NCBI RefSeq assembly: GCF_900100975.1 | Contig: NZ_FNFX01000001.1 | Location: 499,820 to 563,819, forward strand | DNA from: Methylophilus rhizosphaerae | Lineage (GTDB): Bacteria; Pseudomonadota; Gammaproteobacteria; Burkholderiales; Methylophilaceae | Length of the DNA: 64,000 bases | Direction: 5' to 3' | Part shown: positions 31,445 through 40,952 of the stretch, in pieces | Layout of the letters: every line of letters starts with the position of its first letter | How positions within the stretch are numbered: position 1 is the stretch's first letter | The notes under the pieces: model-generated | What the model saw: the letters and a program-made list of their open reading frames with translations, nothing else | What the model was told of the DNA's origin: nothing | Database searches by the model: none | Translations under genes and position numbers: made by a program

Positions 31445-32553
31445 TGTCCGCACAAATCAGCCCTATCGAAGCGATTATCGCTGACATCCGTGCCGGCAAA
31501 ATGGTCATCCTGGTGGATGACGAACATAGGGAAAACGAAGGTGACTTCGTCATTGCCGCCGAATTTGTCACCGCAGAACATATCAACTTCATGGCGAAAT
31601 ATGGCCGTGGATTAATTTGCCTGACGCTGACCGAGCAACGTTGCCGCCAGTTGAGCCTGCCACCCATGGTGCAGAAAAACGGTACCCGGCTGGGCACCAA
31701 TTTCACTGTTTCGATTGAAGCCGCCGAAGGTGTCACCACCGGTATTTCAGCCGCTGACCGCGCAACGACTATCCGCGCAGCCATCGCAAAAAACGCCAAT
31801 GCCAGCCATATTGTCAGCCCCGGGCATATTTTCCCCTTATCTGCCATGAACGGCGGTGTCCTGGTGCGGGCTGGCCATACCGAAGCCGGTTGCGATCTGG
31901 CACAACTGGCAGGTTGTGAACCCGCCAGCGTCATCTGCGAAATCCTCAAGGATGACGGTGACATGGCACGCCTGCCGGATTTAATGCAGGTTGCCGCTGA
32001 ACATGACATCAAAATCGGTACCATTGCCGACCTGATTCACTACCGGGCCGCCAACGAAACCCTGATCGAGCGTAGCGCAGTACGCAATATCGACACCGTG
32101 TTTGGCCCCATGCAACTGATTGCCTACAGGGACAATATTGCGCAGGAAACACACCTGGTCCTGGTAAAAGGTGATCCACATACCGCAGCAGAAACACTGG
32201 TGCGCGTGCATGAGCCATTATCCCTGATTGATTTGCTTGATAGCAGCCAGCAATCCCACAGCTGGAATCTGCTACATGCCATGCGCACCATCAGTGCAGC
32301 CGATTGCGGGGTAATCGTATTGATTAACCATGACGAAGATGGCCTGGGACTGACGGATCGCATTCTGCGTGCAGACCAGAAAATGGTACTGAACCAGGAG
32401 CTGCGCAACTACGGCATAGGCTCGCAGATTTTGCTGGATTTGGGCGTCAAGAAAATGCGCCTGATGGCGACGCCACGCAAAATGCCCAGCATGGACGGCT
32501 TTGGCCTGGAAATTACCGGCTATCTCAGTGCAGAAGAGGCATCACGTTCATGA
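31444..32553 (+). CDS. ribBA: DHBP synthase with degenerate GTP cyclohydrolase II domain
   Basis: The N-terminal domain (about 1-205) is 3,4-dihydroxy-2-butanone 4-phosphate synthase, with DDEHRENEGDFVIAAEF and the downstream GHTEAGCDLAQLAG intact. The C-terminal half aligns with GTP cyclohydrolase II in length and at its edges (LVKGDP, RVHEPL). But the zinc-binding cysteine cluster (C-x2-GD...RCDCG) is absent, replaced by SLIDLLDSSQQSHSW. So only the DHBP activity can be expected, as in the RibBX-type proteins of other proteobacteria. A separate ribA must exist elsewhere. Confidence 0.92.
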   Translation: MSAQISPIEAIIADIRAGKMVILVDDEHRENEGDFVIAAEFVTAEHINFMAKYGRGLICLTLTEQRCRQLSLPPMVQKNGTRLGTNFTVSIEAAEGVTTGISAADRATTIRAAIAKNANASHIVSPGHIFPLSAMNGGVLVRAGHTEAGCDLAQLAGCEPASVICEILKDDGDMARLPDLMQVAAEHDIKIGTIADLIHYRAANETLIERSAVRNIDTVFGPMQLIAYRDNIAQETHLVLVKGDPHTAAETLVRVHEPLSLIDLLDSSQQSHSWNLLHAMRTISAADCGVIVLINHDEDGLGLTDRILRADQKMVLNQELRNYGIGSQILLDLGVKKMRLMATPRKMPSMDGFGLEITGYLSAEEASRS

Positions 32554-33155
32554 GTGCACCATTACCGCTGGAAGCAACAGGCGAACGCATGAACCTGACC
32601 GGCCAGATCCTGATCGCCATGCCCGCCATGCAGGATCCTTATTTCAGTAAAAGTGTCATCCTGGTATGCAATCACGATGATGACGGCGCCATGGGCATGA
32701 TTCTCAATCATCCGCTGGAGCTCAATGTCGGCGACCTGTTCGAGCAATTGCAAATGGACTGCGAAGCGCCGCACCAGCAGACCCGCCAGGTGTATTTTGG
32801 CGGGCCGGTACAAGTCGAGCGCGGTTTTGTCCTGCACACCCCATCCACCGAATTCAATACCACGATGGAATTATCCGACGGGCTGGCGATGACCTCCTCC
32901 AAAGATATCCTGGAAGCAGCCGCCCGCGACGAAGCCCCACAGGAAATGTTTATTGCCCTGGGCTACGCCGGCTGGACGGCCGGGCAGCTGGAAGATGAAA
33001 TCCAGGCCAATACATGGCTGACATTGCCACTGGCGGATATGCAACATCTGCACACGCTGATCTTCAAGCTGCCGAATGATGACAAGCTGCGCTGGGCCAT
33101 GCAGCAACTGGGGGTGGATTACGCCACCCTGTCCGAGGTGGCAGGCCATGCCTGA
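32550..33155 (+). CDS. yqgE: UPF0301 (YqgE/AlgH) family protein
   Basis: A 201-residue protein of the DUF179 family. Recognisable phrases are GQILIAMPAMQDPYFSKSVI, GAMGMILNHPL and YFGGPVQVERGFVLH. The molecular function is unknown; the AlgH name comes from an alginate-regulation phenotype in Pseudomonas. Its start overlaps the ribBA stop by four bases, and its end overlaps the ruvX start by eight. yqgE-ruvX-pyrR-pyrB is a well-conserved proteobacterial string. Confidence 0.95.
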   Translation: MSAPLPLEATGERMNLTGQILIAMPAMQDPYFSKSVILVCNHDDDGAMGMILNHPLELNVGDLFEQLQMDCEAPHQQTRQVYFGGPVQVERGFVLHTPSTEFNTTMELSDGLAMTSSKDILEAAARDEAPQEMFIALGYAGWTAGQLEDEIQANTWLTLPLADMQHLHTLIFKLPNDDKLRWAMQQLGVDYATLSEVAGHA

Positions 33156-33651
33156 TGCCACCACGTACGGCAAACAGCCTCTCAACCAAAGCCATCTCCC
33201 CATTACCCAGCGCCGTTACCCGGATATCAGCGGAACCATATTGGCCTTTGACTTTGGTGAAAAACGCATAGGCGTAGCGGTCGGTGACACCCTGCTCAAA
33301 CTGGCACATCCCCTGCTCACCATAGAAGCTGAAGATAATGCCAGCAAGTTTGCGCAAATTGACACCCTGCTGCGTGAGTGGCAACCCGCCTTGCTGGTGG
33401 TCGGCCTGCCCATGACCATGAATGGTGAAGCGCACGCGATGACCGTCCTGGCGCAAAAGTTTGCCCAGCGCCTGGAAGGCCGTTTCAACCTGCCGGTAAT
33501 GATGGTCGATGAGCGCCTCTCCTCTGCCGAAGCCGCGCAATCCCTGCGCGAAGCGGGTATCCGTGGCCGCGCGCAAAAAGCACATTTGGACCAGGTTGCC
33601 GCACAAACTATATTACAATCCTATTTTGATGCCTATCACTCACGTTCATAG
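33148..33651 (+). CDS. yqgF: Putative pre-16S rRNA nuclease YqgF/RuvX
   Basis: RNase H-fold nuclease of 167 residues, implicated in 16S rRNA 5' processing and called a Holliday junction resolvase candidate by fold. The first metal aspartate is in ILAFDFGEKRIGVAVGD, the Glu-containing strand in VVGLPMTMNGE, and the last acidic residues in VDERLSS and KAHLDQVAAQ. I chose ATG 33148 because it begins the conserved length and overlaps the yqgE stop; a longer frame to 33076 is a shadow of yqgE. Confidence 0.93.
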   Translation: MPDATTYGKQPLNQSHLPITQRRYPDISGTILAFDFGEKRIGVAVGDTLLKLAHPLLTIEAEDNASKFAQIDTLLREWQPALLVVGLPMTMNGEAHAMTVLAQKFAQRLEGRFNLPVMMVDERLSSAEAAQSLREAGIRGRAQKAHLDQVAAQTILQSYFDAYHSRS

Positions 33652-33663
33652 CACAGGACCCTC

Positions 33664-34206
33664 ATGATACTGCCTGACCCCGAACAGTTACTGGATCAGC
33701 TCTATAGCCAATTAAAACCACGCATCCATGATGACATCACGCTGGTCGGTATTTATACCGGTGGCATCTGGCTGATGGAAAAATTGTTGCAACGCCTGCA
33801 AGCTGACTTTGATCGTGACATTCCGCACGGCAAACTCAATACCGCCATGTACCGGGATGATTACGCCAGGCGTGGTATGAAAACCGCCGCGCAACCGACA
33901 CATATCCCTTTTGATGTCACGGATAAACACATTATCCTGATCGACGATATTTTTTACACCGGCCGCACCACGCGTGCCGCTATCAATGAACTGTTTGATT
34001 ACGGCCGCCCGGCATCCGTGCAACTCGCGGTGCTCATCAACCGTGGTGGCGCAGAATTACCGATCAGGCCGGACATGGTAGGTGCGGAGTTGCCATTACA
34101 GGCCCACCAGGCCTTTGAACTGTCAATGAATACACTGGGGCGCCTGAGCCTCAGCGTGATCGAATCCACCCCGTCTGCAAACCATGGAGCTGACGTCGAT
34201 GTATAA
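33664..34206 (+). CDS. pyrR: PyrR bifunctional regulator/uracil phosphoribosyltransferase
   Basis: A 180-residue type I phosphoribosyltransferase-fold protein. The PRPP-binding loop is [17 protein letters not shown] (about 95-111). In Gram-positives PyrR is an RNA-binding attenuator; in proteobacteria the copy in front of pyrB is often assumed to be mainly an enzyme or of unclear role. I see no obvious anti-terminator pair in the 12 bp gap before it. It overlaps pyrB by eight bases. Confidence 0.95.
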   Translation: MILPDPEQLLDQLYSQLKPRIHDDITLVGIYTGGIWLMEKLLQRLQADFDRDIPHGKLNTAMYRDDYARRGMKTAAQPTHIPFDVTDKHIILIDDIFYTGRTTRAAINELFDYGRPASVQLAVLINRGGAELPIRPDMVGAELPLQAHQAFELSMNTLGRLSLSVIESTPSANHGADVDV

Positions 34207-35155
34207 CCCCCAACTCAACGCACAAGGGCAATTGCAACACCTGCTCAGTATCGAAGGCCTGCCCAGGCGCATCCTGACGGATATTCTGGATACGGCCGAA
34301 AACTTTGTCAGCGTGACTGAACGTGAAGTCAAGAAAGTGCCGCTGCTACGCGGCAAAACGGTGTGCAATATCTTTTTTGAAAACAGCACCCGCACCCGCA
34401 CCACCTTTGAAATTGCGGCCAAGCGCTTGTCGGCGGATGTGCTGAACCTCAACGTCGGTACCTCTTCCCAATCCAAGGGCGAGACGATTCTGGACACCGT
34501 CAACAACCTGATTGCGATGCATGCCGATATGTTTGTAGTACGCCACCAGCAAAGCGGCGCCGCACATTTTATTGCGCAACATGTGCCACCGCATATCAGT
34601 GTGATTAACGCCGGTGATGGCCGTCACGCGCACCCGACCCAAGGTCTGCTGGATGTCTTTACCATCCGGAAATACAAACCGGAAATGCATAATCTGCGCG
34701 TGGCCATTGTCGGCGACGTATTGCACTCGCGCGTGGCCCGCAGTGAAATTCACGCCCTCACCACCCTGGGGGTGCCTGAAATCCGCGTGATTGCACCCCG
34801 CACTTTATTGCCCTCAGGCGTCGAAAAACTGGGCGTACAGGTTTTTCACAATATGGATGAAGGCCTCAAGGATGTCGATGTCATCATGATGCTGCGCCTG
34901 CAGAACGAACGCATGTCCGGCGCCCTGCTGCCCAGTACCCAGGAATTCTTCCAGACCTTTGGCCTGACACCGGAACGCCTGGCGAGCGCCAAGCCGGATG
35001 CCATTGTCATGCATCCCGGCCCCATGAACCGGGGGGTGGAAATTGATTCGGCCGTGGCAGATGGCAAGCAATCCGTGATCTTGCCACAGGTCACCTATGG
35101 TATTGCGGTACGGATGGCGGTGATGGCAATTCTGGGAGGGGGCAACGCCGCATGA
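34199..35155 (+). CDS. pyrB: Aspartate carbamoyltransferase catalytic subunit
   Basis: Condenses carbamoyl phosphate and aspartate, the first committed step of pyrimidine synthesis. The 318-residue protein has the carbamoyl-phosphate loop [14 protein letters not shown], the HPTQGLLD motif and the C-terminal aspartate-binding segment [13 protein letters not shown]. The absence of a pyrI gene and the adjacent inactive dihydroorotase place it with the class A (Pseudomonas-type) enzyme. The start at 34199 is preceded by GGAG (34186-34189). It overlaps the next gene by four bases. Confidence 0.97.
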   Translation: MYNPQLNAQGQLQHLLSIEGLPRRILTDILDTAENFVSVTEREVKKVPLLRGKTVCNIFFENSTRTRTTFEIAAKRLSADVLNLNVGTSSQSKGETILDTVNNLIAMHADMFVVRHQQSGAAHFIAQHVPPHISVINAGDGRHAHPTQGLLDVFTIRKYKPEMHNLRVAIVGDVLHSRVARSEIHALTTLGVPEIRVIAPRTLLPSGVEKLGVQVFHNMDEGLKDVDVIMMLRLQNERMSGALLPSTQEFFQTFGLTPERLASAKPDAIVMHPGPMNRGVEIDSAVADGKQSVILPQVTYGIAVRMAVMAILGGGNAA

Positions 35156-36447
35156 ATATTCTGATTAAAAACGGTCATGTCATGGATGCCGGCCAGCAGC
35201 TGGACCAGGTCAAGGATCTCTATATCAGCCAGGGCAAGATTGCCGCCATCGGCGACGCCCCCGCAGGTTTTACTGCCGACCACGTGCTGGATGCCAGTGG
35301 CAAATGGGTATTGCCCGGCCTGGTGGATCTATGTGCACGTTTGCGTGAACCCGGCAGTGAATACAAGGCAACATTATTAAGCGAACTGCGTGCCGCCATG
35401 GCCGGTGGTGTCACCAGCCTGGCCTGCCCGCCGGATACCGATCCGGTGCTGGATGAACCTGGCCTGGTTGAAATGCTCAAGCATAGAGCCAAATCCCACG
35501 CACTGGCCCATGTCTATCCGCTGGGTGCCGTGACGCGCCAATTGCAAGGCCAGTTGCTCACCGAAATGTTTGCCCTGACTTCAGCCGGCTGTGTTGGCTT
35601 TTCGCAAGCAGACGCAGCGATTGTGGACACGCAGGTACTCTGGCGTGCCTTTGAATATGCGGCGACGTTCGGCTACACCCTGTTTATGCGCGCCGAAGAT
35701 CCTTACCTGGCCAGAAACGGTGTGGCACATGATGGCGAAGTAGCTTCCAGGCTGGGCCTGAAAGGCATTCCGGTCGCTGCGGAAACCATCGCCCTGCAAA
35801 CCATGTTGCATATCGCCCAGGCAACCGGCGTGTCGTTACATATTGCCAGGGTATCTACTGCGGAATCTGTAGCACTAATCCGCCAGGCCAAGCAGTCAGG
35901 TATGACGCTGACCGCGGATGTCAGTATCCAGCACTTGCACCTGACCGAAATGGATATCGGCTTTTTTGACAGCCTGACGCGCCTGACGCCGCCCGTACGT
36001 ACCCAGCGTGACCGTGATGCCTTACGTGCTGGCCTGCTGGACGGTACGCTGGATGCGATCTGTTCTGACCATACGCCTGTTGATGAAGATGGCAAGGCCT
36101 TGCCATTTGCAGAAGCACATCCCGGCGCATCCGCGCTGGAACTACTCTTGCCGCTCACGCTGAAATGGGCTGCACAAGCCAGGCTCTCACCAGCACAGGC
36201 ATTAGGTAAAATCACACAGGCACCGGCAAATATCCTGGGCGTACCTGCCGGCAATTTGCAGGTAGGGTCCAGCGCAGATGTCGTGATTTACGACCCGCAG
36301 GTGGAGTGGCGCGTGGACAGCCAGGCGCTGGTCAGCCAGGGCAAGAACACGCCTTTCATGCACCAGCCAGTGACCGGCAAAGTCGCGGCAACCCTGACCA
36401 ATGGCGTGCTGGTATTTCAGCAGGAAATGCTGCACCTGAATAATTAA
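35152..36447 (+). CDS. pyrX: Non-catalytic dihydroorotase homologue PyrC'
   Basis: A 431-residue member of the dihydroorotase/amidohydrolase family. The HxH metal motif that should precede RLREPG is replaced ([10 protein letters not shown]). Another metal-site histidine is missing (FMRAEDPY in place of the usual H-x-E-D), while CSDHTP is kept. An inactive DHOase encoded directly after pyrB is the hallmark of class A ATCases, where it supports assembly and activity of PyrB. A catalytic pyrC must therefore lie elsewhere. Confidence 0.93.
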   Translation: MNILIKNGHVMDAGQQLDQVKDLYISQGKIAAIGDAPAGFTADHVLDASGKWVLPGLVDLCARLREPGSEYKATLLSELRAAMAGGVTSLACPPDTDPVLDEPGLVEMLKHRAKSHALAHVYPLGAVTRQLQGQLLTEMFALTSAGCVGFSQADAAIVDTQVLWRAFEYAATFGYTLFMRAEDPYLARNGVAHDGEVASRLGLKGIPVAAETIALQTMLHIAQATGVSLHIARVSTAESVALIRQAKQSGMTLTADVSIQHLHLTEMDIGFFDSLTRLTPPVRTQRDRDALRAGLLDGTLDAICSDHTPVDEDGKALPFAEAHPGASALELLLPLTLKWAAQARLSPAQALGKITQAPANILGVPAGNLQVGSSADVVIYDPQVEWRVDSQALVSQGKNTPFMHQPVTGKVAATLTNGVLVFQQEMLHLNN

Positions 36448-36463
36448 CTCACGTCCTCCCAAT

Positions 36464-36493
36464 AAAAAAGCCATCGCATGCGATGGCTTTTTT
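36464..36493 (+). terminator. Bidirectional terminator between pyrC' and pilU
   Basis: AAAAAAGCCATCGCATGCGATGGCTTTTTT in two halves: the perfect palindrome GCCATCGCATGCGATGGC is flanked by six A and six T. It serves both convergent genes. Confidence 0.92.
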
Positions 36494-36508
36494 ATTGATA
36501 GCAAGATC

Positions 36509-37669
36509 CTACAGGATATCCAGGTCGGAAATCCGGCTCGGGGCCTGGTTTTCAGGGTTGGATACTTTGCTGTTCAGCTTGATTTTCAGGCGCAGGTCAT
36601 TGACAGAATCGGCATTGCGCAATGCATCGTCATAAGTGATGCGCCCGGCTTCAAACAAGTCAAACAGCGCCTGGTCGAAGGTTTGCATGCCCAGCTCACG
36701 CGATTTGGCCATGATTTCCTTGATTGCATGCACATCGCCTTTGTAAATCAGGTCTGAAATCAGCGGCGAATGCAGCAATACTTCCACTGCTGCCACCCGG
36801 CCGGAGCCATCGACTTTAGGAATCAGACGTTGCGAGGCAATACAACGCAGGTTCAGCGACAAATCCATCAGCAACTGCTGGCGCCGCTCTTCCGGGAAGA
36901 AGTTGATAATACGGTCCAGCGCCTGGTTGGTACTGTTGGCGTGCAGTGTCGCCAGGCACAAGTGCCCGGTTTCGGAAAAGGCAATCGCGTAATCCATGGT
37001 TTCACGGTCACGAATCTCACCGATCATAATTACATCTGGTGCCTGGCGCAGGGTGTTTTTCAGCGCCGCATGCCAGCTTTCGGTATCCACGCCGACTTCG
37101 CGCTGGGTCACGATACAGTTCTTATGGCCGTGGATAAACTCCACCGGATCTTCAATGGTGATGATATGGCCGAAGCTGCTTTCATTGCGATGGCCCAGCA
37201 TGGCGGCCATGGAAGTAGATTTACCGGAACCGGTGCCACCGACAAAAATAATCAGGCCACGTTTGGCCATGACCACATCCTTGAGCACAGGCGGCAGGTT
37301 CAGGTCATCGAATTTGGGAATATTGGTATTAATCACGCGGAACACCAGCCCGGCCGCGCTACGCTGGATAAACGCATTGACGCGGAAGCGACCGACGGTA
37401 GACATGCTGATCGCAAAGTTGCATTCCAGGGTTTCCCTGAATTCCTGCGCCTGCTTGTCATTCATCACCGCCCGCGCGATGTCGGCGGTTTGCTGGGTAT
37501 TGAGCGTCTGTGAAGAGACCGGTGTCAGCTTGCCATCAATTTTCATGGCCGGTGGGAAGCCGGCCGTGATAAACAGATCTGACGCTTTGCGTGTAATCAT
37601 CAGCCGCAGCAAATCATCGACAAATTTTTCCGTCTGGCTGCGATCCGCCCCTGCCTGTATATTCTCCAT
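36509..37669 (-). CDS. pilU: Twitching motility ATPase PilU
   Basis: PilT-paralogous hexameric ATPase that assists type IV pilus retraction at the inner membrane. The Walker A motif is GGTGSGKSTS; Asp and His boxes and Walker B (MIGEIRDRETMDYAI) are present. About 387 residues fits PilU, which is longer than PilT at both ends (C-terminal LRLKIKLNSKVSNPENQAPS). I chose ATG 37669 because GAAGG lies seven bases upstream and it clears the pilT stop; the frame extends further but overlaps pilT. Confidence 0.95.
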   Translation of the reverse strand: MENIQAGADRSQTEKFVDDLLRLMITRKASDLFITAGFPPAMKIDGKLTPVSSQTLNTQQTADIARAVMNDKQAQEFRETLECNFAISMSTVGRFRVNAFIQRSAAGLVFRVINTNIPKFDDLNLPPVLKDVVMAKRGLIIFVGGTGSGKSTSMAAMLGHRNESSFGHIITIEDPVEFIHGHKNCIVTQREVGVDTESWHAALKNTLRQAPDVIMIGEIRDRETMDYAIAFSETGHLCLATLHANSTNQALDRIINFFPEERRQQLLMDLSLNLRCIASQRLIPKVDGSGRVAAVEVLLHSPLISDLIYKGDVHAIKEIMAKSRELGMQTFDQALFDLFEAGRITYDDALRNADSVNDLRLKIKLNSKVSNPENQAPSRISDLDIL

Positions 37670-37679
37670 CCGGCAGCCT

Positions 37680-38723
37680 TCAGCCCATAATCGCGTCGCG
37701 ATTGGCAGCTTTGGTACGCGCTTCATTGGCGCTGATCACATTGCGCTTGACCAGCTCCTGCAGATTCTGGTCCAGTGTCTGCATACCGACACTCTGGCCA
37801 GTCTGGATGGCAGAATACATCTGGGCAATCTTGTTTTCACGGATCAGGTTACGAATCGCTGGCGTCCCTATCATGATTTCATGCGCCGCCACACGGCCCT
37901 GCTCATCCTTGGTTTTACAAAGAGTTTGCGAAATGACTGCACGTAAAGACTCAGACAGCATGGAACGTACCATTTCCTTTTCAGCTGCCGGGAACACATC
38001 CACCACACGGTCTATGGTTTTAGCCGCTGAGCTGGTATGCAAGGTGCCGAATACCAGGTGACCGGTTTCCGCCGCCGTCAGCGCCAGGCGGATGGTTTCC
38101 AGGTCACGCATCTCACCGACCAGGATCACATCCGGGTCTTCACGCAAGGCCGAACGCAAGGCATTATCGAATGACTGGGTATGCGGGCCGACTTCGCGCT
38201 GGTTGATCAGCGATTTTTTCGAGGTATGCACAAATTCGATCGGATCTTCCACGGTCAGGATATGCGACATCTGCGTATCGTTAATGTAGTCGATCATGGC
38301 CGCCAGTGTGGTCGATTTACCGGAACCGGTCGGACCGGTCACCAGCACAATGCCGCGCGGCGTATCGGCCAGGTCCTTGAATACCTTGGGCGCATTCAGT
38401 TCTTCCAGTGTCAGCACCTTGCTCGGAATGGTACGGAATACTGCGCCGGCGCCACGCTGCTGGTTAAAGGCATTGACCCGGAAACGGGCCAGGTCCGGGA
38501 TTTCAAAAGAAAAATCGCATTCCAGGTTTTCTTCATACACTTTGCGCTGGCTGTCATTCATGATGTCGTACAGCATGCGGTGTACTTCGGCATGTTCCAT
38601 GGACGGCAAATTGATTTTTCGCACGTCGCCATGCACACGGATCATCGGCGGCAAACCGGCTGACAAATGCAAGTCTGACGCTTTGTTTTTAACAGAAAAT
38701 GCCAATAAATCTGAAATATCCAC
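37680..38723 (-). CDS. pilT: Twitching motility retraction ATPase PilT
   Basis: Retraction motor of type IV pili. The 347-residue protein starts MDISDLLAFSVKNKASDLHL. It has Walker A GPTGSGKSTT, Walker B/Asp box VGEMRDLETIRLALTAAETG and the C-terminal AIRNLIRENKIAQMYS, which carries the PilT signature AIRNLIRE. pilU follows after ten bases. It is divergent from yggS with a 76 bp gap that must hold both promoters. pilD further right in the window belongs to the same system. Confidence 0.97.
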   Translation of the reverse strand: MDISDLLAFSVKNKASDLHLSAGLPPMIRVHGDVRKINLPSMEHAEVHRMLYDIMNDSQRKVYEENLECDFSFEIPDLARFRVNAFNQQRGAGAVFRTIPSKVLTLEELNAPKVFKDLADTPRGIVLVTGPTGSGKSTTLAAMIDYINDTQMSHILTVEDPIEFVHTSKKSLINQREVGPHTQSFDNALRSALREDPDVILVGEMRDLETIRLALTAAETGHLVFGTLHTSSAAKTIDRVVDVFPAAEKEMVRSMLSESLRAVISQTLCKTKDEQGRVAAHEIMIGTPAIRNLIRENKIAQMYSAIQTGQSVGMQTLDQNLQELVKRNVISANEARTKAANRDAIMG

Positions 38724-38799
38724 AATTGACTCCAGTGATTATTTATATAATGTTATTTTATTCGTCCTGCTGTCATTCCAGTTTTACGCCTTCACGACC

Positions 38800-39525
38800 A
38801 TGAGCACATTGACCGACAATCTCGCCCGCACGCACCAACAGATTGCACAAGCCAAAGCCCGCTTCCAGGCCCAGCAGGACGTCACGTTGTGTGCAGTCAG
38901 CAAAGCACAACCTGCTGCAGCCATTCGCGAAGCCTTTCAGGCCGGCCAGACCGTGTTCGGCGAAAACTACCTGCAGGAAGCGCTGCAAAAACAGGAAGCG
39001 CTACAGGATTGTGCCATAGCATGGCATTTTATCGGCCCGATTCAAAGCAATAAAACACAGCCAATTGCCCTTCAGTTCGACTGGGTGCACTCGGTGGACC
39101 GCCTGAAAATTGCCCAGCGCCTGTCGGCTGCCCGGCCGCCCGGGCGTGAACCACTCAACGTTTGCCTGCAGGTGAATATCAGCGAAGAGGCAAGCAAGAG
39201 TGGTGCCAGCGCCCGGGAACTGCTGGAACTTGCCTTAAATATCAAGCAATTGCCCCACCTGCGCCTGCGTGGCCTGATGGCGATTCCGGCACCACAGCAG
39301 GATTTCGACGCGCAACGTGACCAATTCCGGCAGGTGCGCCAACTGTTTGAACAGTTAAATACGCACGGCCTGCAACTCGACACGCTTTCCATAGGCATGA
39401 GCGGCGATTACGAAGCCGCCATTGCCGAAGGCGCAACACTGGTGCGCATAGGCACGGCCATTTTTGGCGGCCGGCCACCCAAACCAGATTCAGGTTCAGA
39501 TTCAACGACTCAAGGAGTTCTTTAA
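38800..39525 (+). CDS. yggS: PLP homeostasis protein YggS/ProSC
   Basis: Pyridoxal-phosphate-binding protein of the alanine-racemase N-terminal fold, 241 residues, which controls intracellular vitamin B6 balance. The PLP lysine is in TLCAVSKAQ (about residue 36). Further family motifs are GENYLQEAL, WHFIGPIQSNKT and LSIGMSGDYEAAI with VRIGTAIFG. The frame is open to 38296 in antisense to pilT; I chose ATG 38800, which begins the conserved N-terminus. It is one base from proC, the usual partner. Confidence 0.95.
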   Translation: MSTLTDNLARTHQQIAQAKARFQAQQDVTLCAVSKAQPAAAIREAFQAGQTVFGENYLQEALQKQEALQDCAIAWHFIGPIQSNKTQPIALQFDWVHSVDRLKIAQRLSAARPPGREPLNVCLQVNISEEASKSGASARELLELALNIKQLPHLRLRGLMAIPAPQQDFDAQRDQFRQVRQLFEQLNTHGLQLDTLSIGMSGDYEAAIAEGATLVRIGTAIFGGRPPKPDSGSDSTTQGVL

Positions 39526-39526
39526 C

Positions 39527-40357
39527 ATGAATACCCTCGCCTCACCCCGCATCGCATTTATCGGTGGCGGGAATATGGCACAAGCGCTGATGACAGGCTT
39601 GCAGCAACGTGCCTTTCCCATGCAGCAGATTACGGTGATTGATCCCGATACCGGCAAACATGCGCAATTACAAAGCGCCCTGGGCGTGCGCACCAGCCAA
39701 GCCCTCTCGGCAGAAGTCTTAGACGCAGAGATCATTGTATTGGCGGTGAAACCACAACAATTGAAACTGGTGGCAGAATCCCTGGCCCCTTACCTGCAAT
39801 CGCAACTGATTATTTCCGTCGCCGCCGGTATCCGCACTTCGGATTTAAGCCGCTGGCTGAATGATTACAAAACCTTAATACGCACCATGCCCAACACCCC
39901 GGCACAAATCCAGGCGGGCGTGACCGGGGTATTTGCGCTGCCCGGGGTAAGTGAAGTGCAGCGCCAACTTACAGATCACGTGTTACAGGCGGTCGGTGAT
40001 GTCGTGTGGCTGACAGAAGAAACGCAGCTTGATGCCGTCACCGCTATTTCAGGCAGTGGCCCGGCCTATGTGTTTTTACTGATTGAAGCCCTGACGGACG
40101 CAGGCGTCGCATTAGGCCTGGATAAATCACAGGCTTTGCAATTAAGCATCGCCACATTTAAAGGTGCCAGCCTGCTCGCCGCAGCCAGCAGCACGCCGGT
40201 GGCCACCTTGCGTGAACAGGTAACCTCAAAAGGCGGCACCACGGAACAGGGATTACTGAGCCTGAACCAGCACCATATTCATGCGATTATGCAACATGCG
40301 GCACAACAAGCGGCGAACCGCGCCAAAACCCTGGGTGACGAATTGGGAGGACAATAA
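39527..40357 (+). CDS. proC: Pyrroline-5-carboxylate reductase
   Basis: Last step of proline synthesis: NAD(P)H reduction of P5C. The 276-residue protein has the dinucleotide motif IAFIGGGNMAQALM at the N-terminus and the signature region DAVTAISGSGPAYVFLLIEA plus SKGGTTEQGL near the C-terminus. Start chosen at ATG 39527, preceded by AAGGAG at 39512. It lies in yggS-proC-yggT, a frequent proteobacterial operon. Confidence 0.96.
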   Translation: MNTLASPRIAFIGGGNMAQALMTGLQQRAFPMQQITVIDPDTGKHAQLQSALGVRTSQALSAEVLDAEIIVLAVKPQQLKLVAESLAPYLQSQLIISVAAGIRTSDLSRWLNDYKTLIRTMPNTPAQIQAGVTGVFALPGVSEVQRQLTDHVLQAVGDVVWLTEETQLDAVTAISGSGPAYVFLLIEALTDAGVALGLDKSQALQLSIATFKGASLLAAASSTPVATLREQVTSKGGTTEQGLLSLNQHHIHAIMQHAAQQAANRAKTLGDELGGQ

Positions 40358-40359
40358 AA

Positions 40360-40908
40360 ATGCTAGGTGATATGACGTTATTCTTGCTGAAAACAATCTT
40401 CGGCATTCTGACATTCCTGCTGGTACTGCGCTTCCTGATGCAATGGACACGCACTTCATTCCAGAATCCGCTGGGCCAGATGACCATGGCGCTCACGGAC
40501 TTTATCGTCAAACCGACACGCAAACTGATACGCCCGGTACGGCAATGGGATATGTCCACCCTGTTGCTGGCCTTGCTCACGCAGATGATTCTGCTCTGCC
40601 TGCTTTCAACGCTGATAGGTGCCCCGCCAGCACCATTGTTATGGCTGTGGCAGGCGATTATCGGTGTGCTGGGACAGATGGTGGATGTATTCTTCTACGG
40701 AATTTTATTGATGGCGATTTTGAGCTGGGTTAATCCTTACAGCCCGATTTATGGTGTACTCAACCAGCTCACCTCGCCTATTCTGGATCCGTTGCGCCGT
40801 GTCTTGCCAGCGATCCAGGGGTTTGATTTCTCGGCACTGGTGGCATTGATCCTGTTACAGATGGTGAGCCATATTGTCTTGCCAAATCTGGCAAGCAGTA
40901 TTTTCTAA
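40360..40908 (+). CDS. yggT: YggT-family membrane protein
   Basis: A 182-residue integral membrane protein built of two YggT domains, each with a pair of hydrophobic segments and the phrase FLMQWTRT or LSWVNPYSP. The role is not established; relatives are linked to osmotic or membrane-organisation phenotypes. It follows proC by two bases and is closed by a terminator. Confidence 0.93.
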   Translation: MLGDMTLFLLKTIFGILTFLLVLRFLMQWTRTSFQNPLGQMTMALTDFIVKPTRKLIRPVRQWDMSTLLLALLTQMILLCLLSTLIGAPPAPLLWLWQAIIGVLGQMVDVFFYGILLMAILSWVNPYSPIYGVLNQLTSPILDPLRRVLPAIQGFDFSALVALILLQMVSHIVLPNLASSIF

Positions 40909-40915
40909 CTCTTGC

Positions 40916-40942
40916 GGGCGGCGCTTGCCGCCCGGTTTGTTT
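40916..40942 (+). terminator. Terminator between yggT and rng
   Basis: GGGCGGC and GCCGCCC enclose a GCTT loop, followed by GGTTTGTTT. The strong stem has an imperfect T-tract. Confidence 0.7.
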
Positions 40943-40952
40943 ATCCGGCCCG

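Noticed and set aside
36770..37513. Plus-strand open frame opposite pilU
   Set aside because: Antisense shadow of the conserved ATPase.
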